Below are positions 1 through 6,007 of a DNA stretch of 7,492 nt, piece by piece (the first letter of the stretch is position 1; each line of letters opens with the position of its first letter). Source of the stretch: Deltaproteobacteria bacterium. Its GTDB lineage: Bacteria; Desulfobacterota; Desulfobacteria; Desulfobacterales; C00003060. Location: positions 1 through 7,492 of the forward strand of contig QMMV01000091.1 in assembly GCA_003647435.1 (NCBI GenBank). Reading direction: 5' to 3'. Below the pieces are notes generated by a model. That model was not told the DNA's origin and ran no database searches. It was given only the letters and a program-made list of their open reading frames with translations. The position numbers and the translations under genes were made by a program.

Positions 1-1194
1 CATTAAGTCAGCCTGAACCAGAGAAAGCCTTTCCCTGTCCTGTTTTCCTGGAGTTTTGCCGGCTTTGTCCAATAGATGGTTTATTTCCCGAACCCTTTCA
101 AAGACAAATCCAATAGCCCTGGCAGTGTTGAAATCGTCATTCATCGCCTCGCAGAATTCTTCCCAGAGCTTGCCGTGCTTTTTCTTGTAGCCGGCTCCGC
201 AGGGCCCTATACGTTCTTCAATTCGTTGCAAGAGGGAATATATCTTTTCAAGCCTGGCTTCGGCCTCAACCATAGCCTGATTTGTGAAGTCTAACGGGCT
301 CCGGTAATGATTGGAAAGAAGAAAAAGGCGCAGGGCCTCGGGATGATGTTCTTTCAGGATATCCTTGATCATGAGAAAATTTCCAAGAGATTTGGACATC
401 TTTTCGTGGTTGATCGTCACAAAACCGTTGTGGATCCATACATTCACAAAGGGCACTCCAAAGGCTCCTTCAGACTGGGCAATCTCATTCTCATGATGTG
501 GGAAGATGAGATCTTTGCCCCCTCCATGAATATCAAAATGAGGGCCGAGAAAGTGGGTACTCATGGCAGAGCATTCGATATGCCAGCCAGGACGCCCCTT
601 CCCCCAAGGGCTGTCCCACATCGGCTCTCCCGGTTTGGCTCCTTTCCAGAGAGCAAAATCAAATGGGTTTCGTTTCTTTTTATCCACCTCTACCCGTGCC
701 CCTGCCTTCATGTCCTCAAGTCTGCGCCCCGAAAGTTTGCCATAATCGGCAAAGGTCTCCACGGCAAAAAACACATCACCACCGGCCATATATGCGTGGC
801 CGCTGGCGAAAAGCCTCTGGATGAGCGCTATTATTTCAGGAATATGCTCCGTGGCCCTTGGCTCGTAGGTTGGCCGGTGCTCTTTTAGGGCATCCATATC
901 ATCATGGAATTCCTCGATATATTTCTCCGAAAGTTCTCCTGTGGAGATCCCTAACTCGTTTGCACGGTTGATGATCTTGTCATCAACGTCCGTAAAATTG
1001 CGTACATATGTCACCTGGTATCCGATTGCCCTTAAATACCGGACAATCATATCGAAGACGATAACCGACCGGGCATGGCCGATATGGCAGGCGTCATAGA
1101 CCGTTGGGCCGCACACATAGATCCCGACCCTGCCCTCTTTTATCGGCCTGAAAGTTTCCTTTTTTCTTGTCAATGTATTATAAATCTTCAGCAT
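1..1194 (-). CDS. cysS: Cysteine--tRNA ligase (CysRS), C-terminal part cut off by the window edge
   Basis: Charges tRNA-Cys with cysteine in the cytoplasm, using ATP; class I aminoacyl-tRNA synthetase. The frame reads without a stop from ATG at 1194 to the left edge, giving 398 of the roughly 460-490 residues usual for the family. The N-terminus runs MLKIYNTLTRKKETF. Visible signatures are CGPTVYDACHIGHAR (residues 28-42, with the HIGH motif at 37-40), WHIECS (204-209), FPHHENE (231-237) and KMSKS (265-269). The zinc ligands known from E. coli CysRS are all present: Cys28, Cys208, His233 and Glu237. Missing is the end of the C-terminal tRNA-binding region. A GTG codon directly precedes the ATG and would add one residue. 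A GGAAAGG stretch lies 12 nt upstream, inside repeat copy 1, so the element may supply the ribosome binding site. It follows gltX on the same strand after 374 nt of repeats. Confidence 0.97.
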   Translation of the reverse strand, partial: MLKIYNTLTRKKETFRPIKEGRVGIYVCGPTVYDACHIGHARSVIVFDMIVRYLRAIGYQVTYVRNFTDVDDKIINRANELGISTGELSEKYIEEFHDDMDALKEHRPTYEPRATEHIPEIIALIQRLFASGHAYMAGGDVFFAVETFADYGKLSGRRLEDMKAGARVEVDKKKRNPFDFALWKGAKPGEPMWDSPWGKGRPGWHIECSAMSTHFLGPHFDIHGGGKDLIFPHHENEIAQSEGAFGVPFVNVWIHNGFVTINHEKMSKSLGNFLMIKDILKEHHPEALRLFLLSNHYRSPLDFTNQAMVEAEARLEKIYSLLQRIEERIGPCGAGYKKKHGKLWEEFCEAMNDDFNTARAIGFVFERVREINHLLDKAGKTPGKQDRERLSLVQADLM

Positions 1195-1339
1195 CACAAC
1201 TCGAGACCTTTCCACAACCCCTTTTCCCCTCCTTTGTATGACCTTTTTGACCCATCCACGGGCTTGCTCACTAAATCCCAAAAACAGGGCCTAACAGCCT
1301 CAACCAGTTTGTGATTTGCCCACTGGTGCGGGCCGCCTG

Positions 1340-1378
1340 CCCCGTTAAATTTCCAGAATGGAACCCTGTTTAACGGGG
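1340..1378. repeat. 39-bp nested palindrome inside copy 1
   Basis: CCCCGTTAAA (1340-1349) and TTTAACGGGG (1369-1378) are perfect 10-bp inverted repeats. Inside them a second stem, TTCC (1351-1354) with GGAA (1360-1363), closes a 5-nt loop. There is no run of T after either end, so it does not look like an intrinsic terminator. Copies 2 and 3 of the surrounding element lack it, so it probably arrived as a separate small palindromic insertion. Confidence 0.8.
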
Positions 1379-1394
1379 TGAACCACGCCCGGCA

Positions 1395-1452
1395 AGCAGA
1401 CCAGACGAACCAGACAGACCAAACAGACCAGATAGACCAAACAGACCAACCA
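1395..1452 (-). repeat. 9-bp tandem array in copy 1 (six units plus a partial)
   Basis: Read on the minus strand, the unit is TGGTYTGTY with variants. On the plus strand the six units end in ACCA and start at 1395, 1404, 1413, 1422, 1431 and 1440, followed by a 4-nt partial. The same unit makes the longer array at 5706-5804 in copy 3, in the corresponding position of the element. Confidence 0.88.
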
Positions 1453-1476
1453 GAGGGGTCTCTGCCGTTCATTAAG

Positions 1477-1574
1477 ATGCAGCACCCACCATCCACCATC
1501 CAGCATCCAGTATCCAGCATCCAGCATCAAGCATCAAGTATCCAGTATCCAGCACCCAGTATCAAGTATCAAAT
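1477..1574. repeat. 7-bp tandem array, 14 degenerate units, overlapping the gltX 3' end
   Basis: Fourteen consecutive heptamers of the form ATCCAGC / ATCCAGT / ATCAAGT run without a phase break from 1477 to 1574. The last unit, ATCAAAT (1568-1574), supplies on the minus strand the final Ile codon of gltX and its TGA stop. The array thus joins the gene directly, with no spacer. Its unit is unrelated to the 9-bp unit next to it. Confidence 0.92.
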
Positions 1575-3026
1575 ATCGCTGCTCCTATCTTTCAACTCCA
1601 GTGCCCTCTCAATTCTGTGGAGGAGGGTATCTTTATCTAAGTTGCAGAAGATCTTTTCGAGTTCGGGCCCTGCCATCTCTCCGGTGAGAGCGGCGCGTAT
1701 GGGCAGAAAGAGTTTTTTCCCTGAATAACCAGACATCCTCTTCACCTCTTTAATAAGCGCATTATAGGCATCTTTACTCCGAGGCGCATCGAGCGTTTGA
1801 AGTGCGCTTGCCATAACCTTCAGAACCTTTGCTGAGGAATCGGCGCGGAGGACCTCTTCAGCCTCCATCGAAAAGGCTACATTCTTTTCCGTAAAAATAT
1901 CAAACAGTTCCTCCAACTGGCCTAAGTTTTCAATATTGTCTTTCACGAGAGGAACGATCTGGAGCAGGCGCTTTTTGTCCAGGAGCCCCCTTTCGGTACC
2001 AAGTGCTAACCAGTGGTCGAGCACGGTTTCCGGCGGGAGACGTTTCAGATATTTTGCGTTCATCCACTTGAGCTTTGCCAGGTCGAAGACAGCGGCATTC
2101 TTGCCTGCCTTTCTCACATCGAACGCTCCGATCATCTCGCTTGTTGAAAGAATTTCCTGGCTTCCACTTAAGGAGCCCCCGATCCAGGCTATGTAATTGG
2201 TTATCGCCTCGGGGACAAATCCCTGTTCCTTCAACTGCTCAACCGTAGTCACACCGTGGCGTTTGCTTAGCTTGCTACGGTCGGCTCCAAGCAATAGCCC
2301 GTGATGGGCAAACTGAGGAGGCTTGAAGCCGAGAGCTTCATAGAGAAGAATCTGCCTGGGTGTATTTGAAAGATGATCTTCTCCCCTGATAACCAACGAG
2401 ACCTTCATGAGGGCATCATCTACCACCACGGCGAAATTGTAAGCCGGAAGGCCTGTAGAGCGAACAATTATAAAGTCCCCTATAAGATTTGTATTGAAAT
2501 TGACAGGCCCATGTATCAGATCGTTCAACCTGACCATACCTCTTTCAACCTTGAAACGAATGGCCGGTTTTCTCCCCTCAGATTCAAGCCGCTGCCGTTG
2601 TGCCTCGGTAAGGCTGCGGCATTTTCCGCTGTATCGGGGGGCAATCCCCCTGGCAAGCATCTGCTGCCGCTCCGCATTCAGCTCCTCATCCGTACAGTAG
2701 CAGGGATATACCAGGCCCGCATCCGTGAGCTTCTTGAGATATGCCCGGTATGACTCAATGCGCTCAGACTGCCGGTATGGACCAAAAGGCCCGCCGATGT
2801 CAGGCCCCTCATCCCAGTCAATCCCAAGCCACCGGAGCGTGTCTATCAGCGTGGTTTCATAATGTCGCAGCGAGCGGGAGATGTCTGTATCCTCGATGCG
2901 CAGTATAAAGGTGCCGCCGGTTTTCCGGGCATGCAGCCAGTTGAACAGAGCCGTTCTTGCATTTCCCACGTGAAGCTTACCTGTGGGACTTGGAGCAAAC
3001 CGTACGCGAATCTTGTTTGCAGGCAT
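1569..3026 (-). CDS. gltX: Glutamate--tRNA ligase (GluRS)
   Basis: Attaches glutamate to tRNA-Glu in the cytoplasm (class Ic synthetase); some family members also charge tRNA-Gln for later amidation. The product is 485 residues, normal for full-length GluRS with its anticodon-binding domain. Motifs: FAPSPTGKLHVGN (10-22, HIGH variant HVGN at 19-22), the zinc-binding set C109-Y-C111 with Y132 and C136, RGEDHLSNTPRQ (214-225), and KLSKR (252-256, KMSKS variant). The ATG at 3026 is chosen because MPANKIRVRFAPSPTG fits the family. A TTG 24 nt upstream would add eight residues but lies on the AGGAG (3045-3041) that probably serves as ribosome binding site, although 14 nt from the ATG is long. The stop lies in the 7-bp tandem array. 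Repeat copy 2 separates it from the DUF5989-type gene upstream. Confidence 0.98.
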   Translation of the reverse strand: MPANKIRVRFAPSPTGKLHVGNARTALFNWLHARKTGGTFILRIEDTDISRSLRHYETTLIDTLRWLGIDWDEGPDIGGPFGPYRQSERIESYRAYLKKLTDAGLVYPCYCTDEELNAERQQMLARGIAPRYSGKCRSLTEAQRQRLESEGRKPAIRFKVERGMVRLNDLIHGPVNFNTNLIGDFIIVRSTGLPAYNFAVVVDDALMKVSLVIRGEDHLSNTPRQILLYEALGFKPPQFAHHGLLLGADRSKLSKRHGVTTVEQLKEQGFVPEAITNYIAWIGGSLSGSQEILSTSEMIGAFDVRKAGKNAAVFDLAKLKWMNAKYLKRLPPETVLDHWLALGTERGLLDKKRLLQIVPLVKDNIENLGQLEELFDIFTEKNVAFSMEAEEVLRADSSAKVLKVMASALQTLDAPRSKDAYNALIKEVKRMSGYSGKKLFLPIRAALTGEMAGPELEKIFCNLDKDTLLHRIERALELKDRSSDI

Positions 3027-3050
3027 CTTAGTTTTTCGTTCTCCTGACAA

Positions 3051-3264
3051 TCACACTAAAGAGACCTTTGCATAACTCCTTTGGACGACCATTATGAACT
3101 TTTTGGGGCACCTATCCGGGCGAAGCGAACGGCCCCAGTGGGCAAATCCCAAACTGTTTGAGGCCGTCAGGCCGAGTTTTTGGGATTTAGTGAGCAAGCC
3201 CATGGATGGGTCAAAAAGTTCATACAAAGGAGTGAAAAGGGGGTTGTGCAAAGGTCACACTAAA
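3051..3264. other. 10-bp direct repeats flanking copy 2 (probable target-site duplication)
   Basis: TCACACTAAA occurs at 3051-3060, just outside the left end of copy 2, and again at 3255-3264 at the right end. The right copy shares its first two bases with the inverted-repeat tip, so the true duplication may be only ACACTAAA (3053-3060 and 3257-3264). The right copy contains the stop codon of the 52-residue gene. The left copy lies in the gltX leader. This pattern is expected from transposition; chance similarity is possible but unlikely at the ends of an inverted repeat. Confidence 0.72.
3061..3256 (+). repeat. Dispersed MITE-like element, copy 2 (both arms present)
   Basis: About 196 bp with imperfect terminal inverted repeats. 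The outer tips are GACCTTTGCA (3063-3072) and TGCAAAGGTC (3247-3256), exact complements. Further in come TCCTTTG blocks on both sides and a perfect 13-bp pair, TATGAACTTTTTG (3093-3105) with CAAAAAGTTCATA (3212-3224). In the centre AAATCCCAAA (3144-3153) pairs with TTTGGGATTT (3179-3188) around a small GGCC/GGCC hairpin. The whole could fold as a long hairpin. It encodes no protein and lacks the 9-bp array found in copies 1 and 3. Size, inverted ends and flanking direct repeats suggest a non-autonomous transposable element; no transposase is in the window. Confidence 0.82.
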
Positions 3265-3418
3265 ACAACGCATATATAAAAGGTGCAACCGCGCTTCCCT
3301 CTGTAAATACGATCAAAAAACCCAACAGAAACAGCATTATCACTATGGGAAGGAGCCAGTAGCGTTTTCTGATTCTTAAAAATTCCCAGAACTCGACGAC
3401 AATAGACTTGTTTCCCAT
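3260..3418 (-). CDS. DUF5989-type small membrane protein (SxtK-like position in the triad)
   Basis: A 52-residue protein beginning MGNKSIVVEFWEFLRIRKRY and ending GSAVAPFIYALF. The FWEFLRIRKRYWLLP start and the GSAVAPFIY end are what I recognise as DUF5989, a small family found beside NodU-type carbamoyltransferases and SxtJ-like proteins. A basic, amphipathic N-terminus (1-20) precedes one membrane span at about 21-39. The function is unknown; being a membrane partner of the carbamoyltransferase is inference from gene order. The ATG has a strong AGGAGG (3430-3425) 6 nt upstream, and this ribosome binding site overlaps the stop codon of the preceding gene, so translation is likely coupled. 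Its TAG stop lies in the direct repeat at the edge of copy 2. Confidence 0.9.
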   Translation of the reverse strand: MGNKSIVVEFWEFLRIRKRYWLLPIVIMLFLLGFLIVFTEGSAVAPFIYALF

Positions 3419-3429
3419 AGCCTGCCTCC

Positions 3430-3831
3430 TCAGTATCGTCTTGTGAAACGCTCCCTCGGCTGAGCGGCTTCTGTGCGAGAAACCCAGTAGGATGAAGCCC
3501 CGCGATCAGGTTTCAAGGGCAAAGGAGAGCCGGTAATTACCCTTTTTATGAGGGCTGCCGGTGTAATCACCAAATAATATGCCACTGTCAGCATCGCGAT
3601 GGTTACCAGCCTTCCAATAAGATAAGCTATCTTCATCCAGGCATTGTATAAAGGCATCAAGGTTAGAGGCAAGCCGAAAAGCCCCATTCCCGCCAGTGAA
3701 AGAGTCCCAAAAAGACAGGCTGCTATGGTCCGCTCCCTCCAGAACCCCAGGATGCAGAGAGATCCGAAAAAGAAAAAAGCTATTGCTCCGAATCTGCGTA
3801 TCCGCCTGATTTCAATCGAGGATGAGCTCAT
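3430..3831 (-). CDS. SxtJ-like integral membrane protein
   Basis: A 133-residue membrane protein. Hydrophobic spans are at about 14-30, 38-58 and 74-95. A conserved-looking PLYNAWMKIAYLIGR stretch (60-74) comes before the last span, and the tail contains GSPLPLKPDRGASSYW (101-116), which resembles the SxtJ family ending before a Tyr-Trp. The last 15 or so residues are basic and look lineage-specific. The ATG at 3831 is preferred over a longer reading from 3996: it has GAGGAG (3844-3839) 7 nt upstream, and the added residues would be carbamoyltransferase codons in another frame. It overlaps the carbamoyltransferase end by 20 nt, an arrangement typical of coupled translation. No catalytic motif is seen; a role in membrane recruitment or stability of the carbamoyltransferase is inference. 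Confidence 0.87.
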   Translation of the reverse strand: MSSSSIEIRRIRRFGAIAFFFFGSLCILGFWRERTIAACLFGTLSLAGMGLFGLPLTLMPLYNAWMKIAYLIGRLVTIAMLTVAYYLVITPAALIKRVITGSPLPLKPDRGASSYWVSRTEAAQPRERFTRRY

Positions 3832-5629
3832 TTCTCCACTCCTCGCCTTCCGGCCAGTCCGGCTGCTCACTTTTGAAAAGAATACAGTTTTCCATAACCA
3901 ACACATCCATCTCTGTTCGCATAAAACACCGGTAAGCATCTTCCGGCGTACACACAATCGGCTCACCGCGAACATTGAAACTGGTATTGACAACAACGGC
4001 GCATCCCGTCAGTTGTTCGAAGTTTTCGATAACCTTGTAAAAATCGGGTTTGTTCTTCCTGTTTACAGTTTGGAGCCGTGCAGAGTAGTCAAGATGTGTC
4101 ACCGCAGGTATGTCGCTCCTTGGTATCCTGAGCCGTTCCAACATTTCCATATTCCTATCCGCAGGCTGGGGGAGGCGTCTTTCATCCCGTACCTTGGCCA
4201 CCAATAGCATGTAGGGACTCGGTCTGTCGATATCAAAATACTCTGAAGCCTTTTCCTCCAGGACCGATGGAGCAAAAGGTCTGAACGATTCACGGTATTT
4301 TATTTTCAGATTTACAACGCTCTGGGTCTCCGGAGAGCGGGGATCACCTAAGATACTCCTTGCACCCAGGGCCCTTGGGCCGAACTCCATCCTTCCGGCA
4401 AAATAACCAACAATCTTGCCTGAGGCAATTTGCTCTGCAATACGCCCTTCCCTTTCACCATTCTGAAGCTCGTGATAGACATAACCGTGATCGTCGAGGA
4501 ATTGCTTGATCTGTTTGTTCGGAAATTCTGGTCCCAGGTAGGAACCTTTCTGACTGTCATGTCCGTTCGGATCAGGTCTTTCTTTTTCCAGATAGCGGTG
4601 CCATACGGAAAGTGCTGCACCAAGGGCTCCGCCGGCGTCTCCAGATGCCGGCTGTATCCAGATGTCATCAAAGGGTCCCTCTCGCAAAATCCGCCCGTTG
4701 GCAACGCAATTGAGAGCGACTCCTCCTGCAAGACAGAGCTTTTTCATCCCTGTCTCCCTGAAAACCCACCTTGCCATCTTCAGGATGATTTCCTCAGTCA
4801 CGGCCTGGATACTGGCCGCAATGTCCATCTCCCTTTTTGTGATCGGACTCTCCGGTTTTCTGGGAGGGCCTCCAAAAAGCCCGGCAAATCGTCTGTTCGT
4901 CATGCGCAGACCGCCAAGAAAATCGAAATAAGAAAGATTAAGCCTGATCGATCCATCTTCTTTCAGGTCAACAAGTTCTGACAAAATCACGTCCTTGTAC
5001 CTCGGCTCTCCATATGGGGCCAGGCCCATCAGTTTGTATTCTCCCGAATTCACCCTGAAACCGGTAAAATAGGTAAAAGCAGAATATAAAAGGCCAAGCG
5101 AATCAGGAAAATGAAGCTCTCTGAGAAGTTCAATGTCCCTCCCCTTCCCTATTCCGTAGCTTGCGGTCGCCCACTCCCCCACACCGTCAACCGTGAGAAT
5201 TGCAGCTTGCTTGAAGGGCGAAGGATAAAAAGCGGATGCGGCATGTGCCTCGTGGTGTTCGGTATAAAGAACTTCGCCATTGTACCCGATTTCTTCCTTG
5301 ATGACCCTGGGAATGTGAAGCTTTCTCCCAAGCCAGAGCGGCATCGCCTCGAGCCACGAGCGAAGACCTTTTGGCGCCACTGTCAGGTAACTCATAAGCA
5401 GCCGCTCAAAGGTCAGGAAAGGCTTGTCGTAAAAAACCGCGTAGTCGAGCTTGTCAGATGAAATGCCACCTTCTGCAAGACAGTATCGGATAGCATTTTT
5501 GGGAAAGCGAGGATCGTGCTTTTTTCTGCTAAATCGCTCCTCCTGCGCCGCAGCAACAATATCGCCATCCCGCAGAAGACACGCTGCGCTGTCATGATAA
5601 AAACAGGATATGCCCAATATGTTTCGCAC
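3812..5629 (-). CDS. NodU/CmcH-family O-carbamoyltransferase
   Basis: A 605-residue enzyme that in characterised relatives (NodU, CmcH, TobZ) moves the carbamoyl group of carbamoyl phosphate, through carbamoyl-AMP, to a hydroxyl on a sugar or antibiotic. The N-terminal Kae1-like ASKHA domain shows ILGISCFYHDSAACL (4-18), HHEAHA (125-130, metal-binding histidines), DGVGEWA (148-154), GGVALNC (302-308) and GDAGGALGAA (330-339). The C-terminal domain shows MEFGPRALGARS (414-425), FRPFAPS (449-455) and NTSFNVRGEP (548-557). All key motifs are present. A GTG start at 5629 is chosen: GAGGG (5639-5635) lies 5 nt upstream and the protein then begins RNILGISCF like its relatives. In-frame ATGs at 5644 and 5674 lack a ribosome binding site, and the latter lies in repeat copy 3. 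The acceptor substrate cannot be told from the window. Confidence 0.95.
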   Translation of the reverse strand: MRNILGISCFYHDSAACLLRDGDIVAAAQEERFSRKKHDPRFPKNAIRYCLAEGGISSDKLDYAVFYDKPFLTFERLLMSYLTVAPKGLRSWLEAMPLWLGRKLHIPRVIKEEIGYNGEVLYTEHHEAHAASAFYPSPFKQAAILTVDGVGEWATASYGIGKGRDIELLRELHFPDSLGLLYSAFTYFTGFRVNSGEYKLMGLAPYGEPRYKDVILSELVDLKEDGSIRLNLSYFDFLGGLRMTNRRFAGLFGGPPRKPESPITKREMDIAASIQAVTEEIILKMARWVFRETGMKKLCLAGGVALNCVANGRILREGPFDDIWIQPASGDAGGALGAALSVWHRYLEKERPDPNGHDSQKGSYLGPEFPNKQIKQFLDDHGYVYHELQNGEREGRIAEQIASGKIVGYFAGRMEFGPRALGARSILGDPRSPETQSVVNLKIKYRESFRPFAPSVLEEKASEYFDIDRPSPYMLLVAKVRDERRLPQPADRNMEMLERLRIPRSDIPAVTHLDYSARLQTVNRKNKPDFYKVIENFEQLTGCAVVVNTSFNVRGEPIVCTPEDAYRCFMRTEMDVLVMENCILFKSEQPDWPEGEEWRNELILD

Positions 5630-5661
5630 TTTTTCCCTCAGCATCAAAGGAATGACAAACG

Positions 5662-5894
5662 GAGACGTTTGCATAAGTCCTTTGAACGGCCATTATGAAC
5701 TGGTCTGGTCTGTCTGGTTTGTTTGGTTTGTTTGGTTTGTTTGGTTGGTCTGGTTGGTCTGGTTTGTCTGGTTTGTTTGGTCTGTCTGGTTGATCTGGTC
5801 TGTTTGCCGGGCGAACGGCCCACACCAGTGGGTAAATCCCAAGCTGTTTGAGGCCGTGAGGCCCTGTTTTTTGGGATTTGGCGAGGAAGCCCAT
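5662..5894 (+). repeat. Dispersed MITE-like element, copy 3 (right arm missing)
   Basis: Its left arm, 5662-5700, matches 35 of 39 bases of the left arm of copy 2 (3061-3099). An inserted 9-bp array (5706-5804) follows, then GCCGGGCGAACGGCCC and the conserved core. AAATCCCAA (5834-5842) and TTGGGATTT (5871-5879) form the same stem as in copy 2. Homology stops near GCCCAT (5889-5894); the right arm is absent and a GAACC-rich stretch follows. Its left end lies only 32 nt from the carbamoyltransferase GTG, so any promoter for that operon must lie in or beyond the element. Confidence 0.82.
5706..5804 (+). repeat. 9-bp tandem array in copy 3 (11 units)
   Basis: Eleven uninterrupted nonamers of the form TGGTYTGTY: TGGTCTGTC, three TGGTTTGTT, two TGGTTGGTC, TGGTTTGTC, TGGTTTGTT, TGGTCTGTC, TGGTTGATC and TGGTCTGTT. 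A 5-nt partial TGGTC precedes them. Nine being a multiple of three, the array stays open in several frames and makes spurious Val-Trp-Phe or Thr-Asn-Gln-rich reading frames. It is a candidate for copy-number variation between strains. Confidence 0.93.
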
Positions 5895-5900
5895 TTAACT

Positions 5901-5930
5901 TTGAACCGTGAACCCCCAGAACGTTGAACC
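5901..5930. repeat. GAACC-rich short repeat tract
   Basis: Four GAAC units in 30 nt (TTGAACC, GTGAACC, AGAAC, TTGAACC) lie directly after the point where copy 3 loses similarity to copy 2. It is a third simple-repeat type, distinct from the 9-bp and 7-bp arrays. The rest of 5931-5971 shows nothing I can name. Confidence 0.55.
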
Positions 5931-5971
5931 TCAGTATGTCCATGTCCACTACCAAAGCTCCACGATAGGCC

Positions 5972-6000
5972 TTGACATTTCATTTATTCTTGTTTATTAG
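5972..6000 (+). promoter_or_regulatory. Sigma-70-like promoter for the AAA+ ATPase
   Basis: A perfect -35 box TTGACA (5972-5977) is separated by 17 nt from TATTAG (5995-6000), four of six matches to the -10 consensus. Transcription would begin around 6006-6008, at the ATG of the ATPase gene. The sequence CTTGACATTTCA (5971-5982) recurs at the next promoter (7332-7343). Confidence 0.6.
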
Positions 6001-6007
6001 TCAGCAC

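Larger units (their letters stand above)
1203..1475 (-). repeat. Dispersed MITE-like element, copy 1 (minus orientation, left arm degenerate)
   Basis: Fills most of the cysS-gltX gap. Read on the minus strand, 1334-1205 matches copy 2 at about nine bases in ten by eye, including the conserved core and the terminal GACCTTTCCACAACC, which is the outer end of the element. Relative to copy 3 it has the same order: 9-bp array (1395-1452), GCCGGGCG, then CACCAGTGGG and the core. About 50 nt including a palindrome (1340-1378) has been added between the GCCGGGCG and CGGCCC blocks. The other end is poorly conserved: only a GAACGGC-like remnant near 1463-1470 recalls the left arm. No protein is credible here. 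The exact left boundary is uncertain. Confidence 0.8.

Noticed and set aside
76..888. Plus-strand open frames of 72 and 193 codons
   Set aside because: They are antisense shadows of cysS, which has intact motifs throughout this stretch on the minus strand.
1395..1574. A CRISPR array, suggested by the regular repeats
   Set aside because: Units are 7 and 9 bp in direct tandem with no spacers, and no cas gene is present.
1194..1728. Open frames of 60-116 codons across the 9-bp and 7-bp arrays between cysS and gltX
   Set aside because: Low-complexity translations of tandem repeats, partly antisense to gltX; no family resemblance.
3061..3256. Copy 2 as a paired intrinsic terminator for DUF5989-type gene transcription
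   Set aside because: It can form stems, but there is no GC-rich hairpin directly followed by a T run in the minus direction, and the flanking direct repeats fit insertion better.
3430..3996. Longer 188-residue version of the SxtJ-like protein
   Set aside because: The extra 55 residues are carbamoyltransferase codons read in another frame, with no resemblance to the family; ATG 3831 has a good ribosome binding site.
5690..5700. CATAAT on the minus strand in copy 3 as a -10 box for the carbamoyltransferase operon
   Set aside because: No acceptable -35 box lies 16-18 nt upstream in the array, so the promoter remains unlocated.
5610..5983. Several overlapping open frames of about 100 codons on both strands with Val-Trp-Phe or Thr-Asn-Gln repeats
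   Set aside because: They are produced by the 9-bp tandem array, whose period is a multiple of three and so stays open in several frames. They lack ribosome binding sites, and their flanks are repeat element or neighbouring genes.
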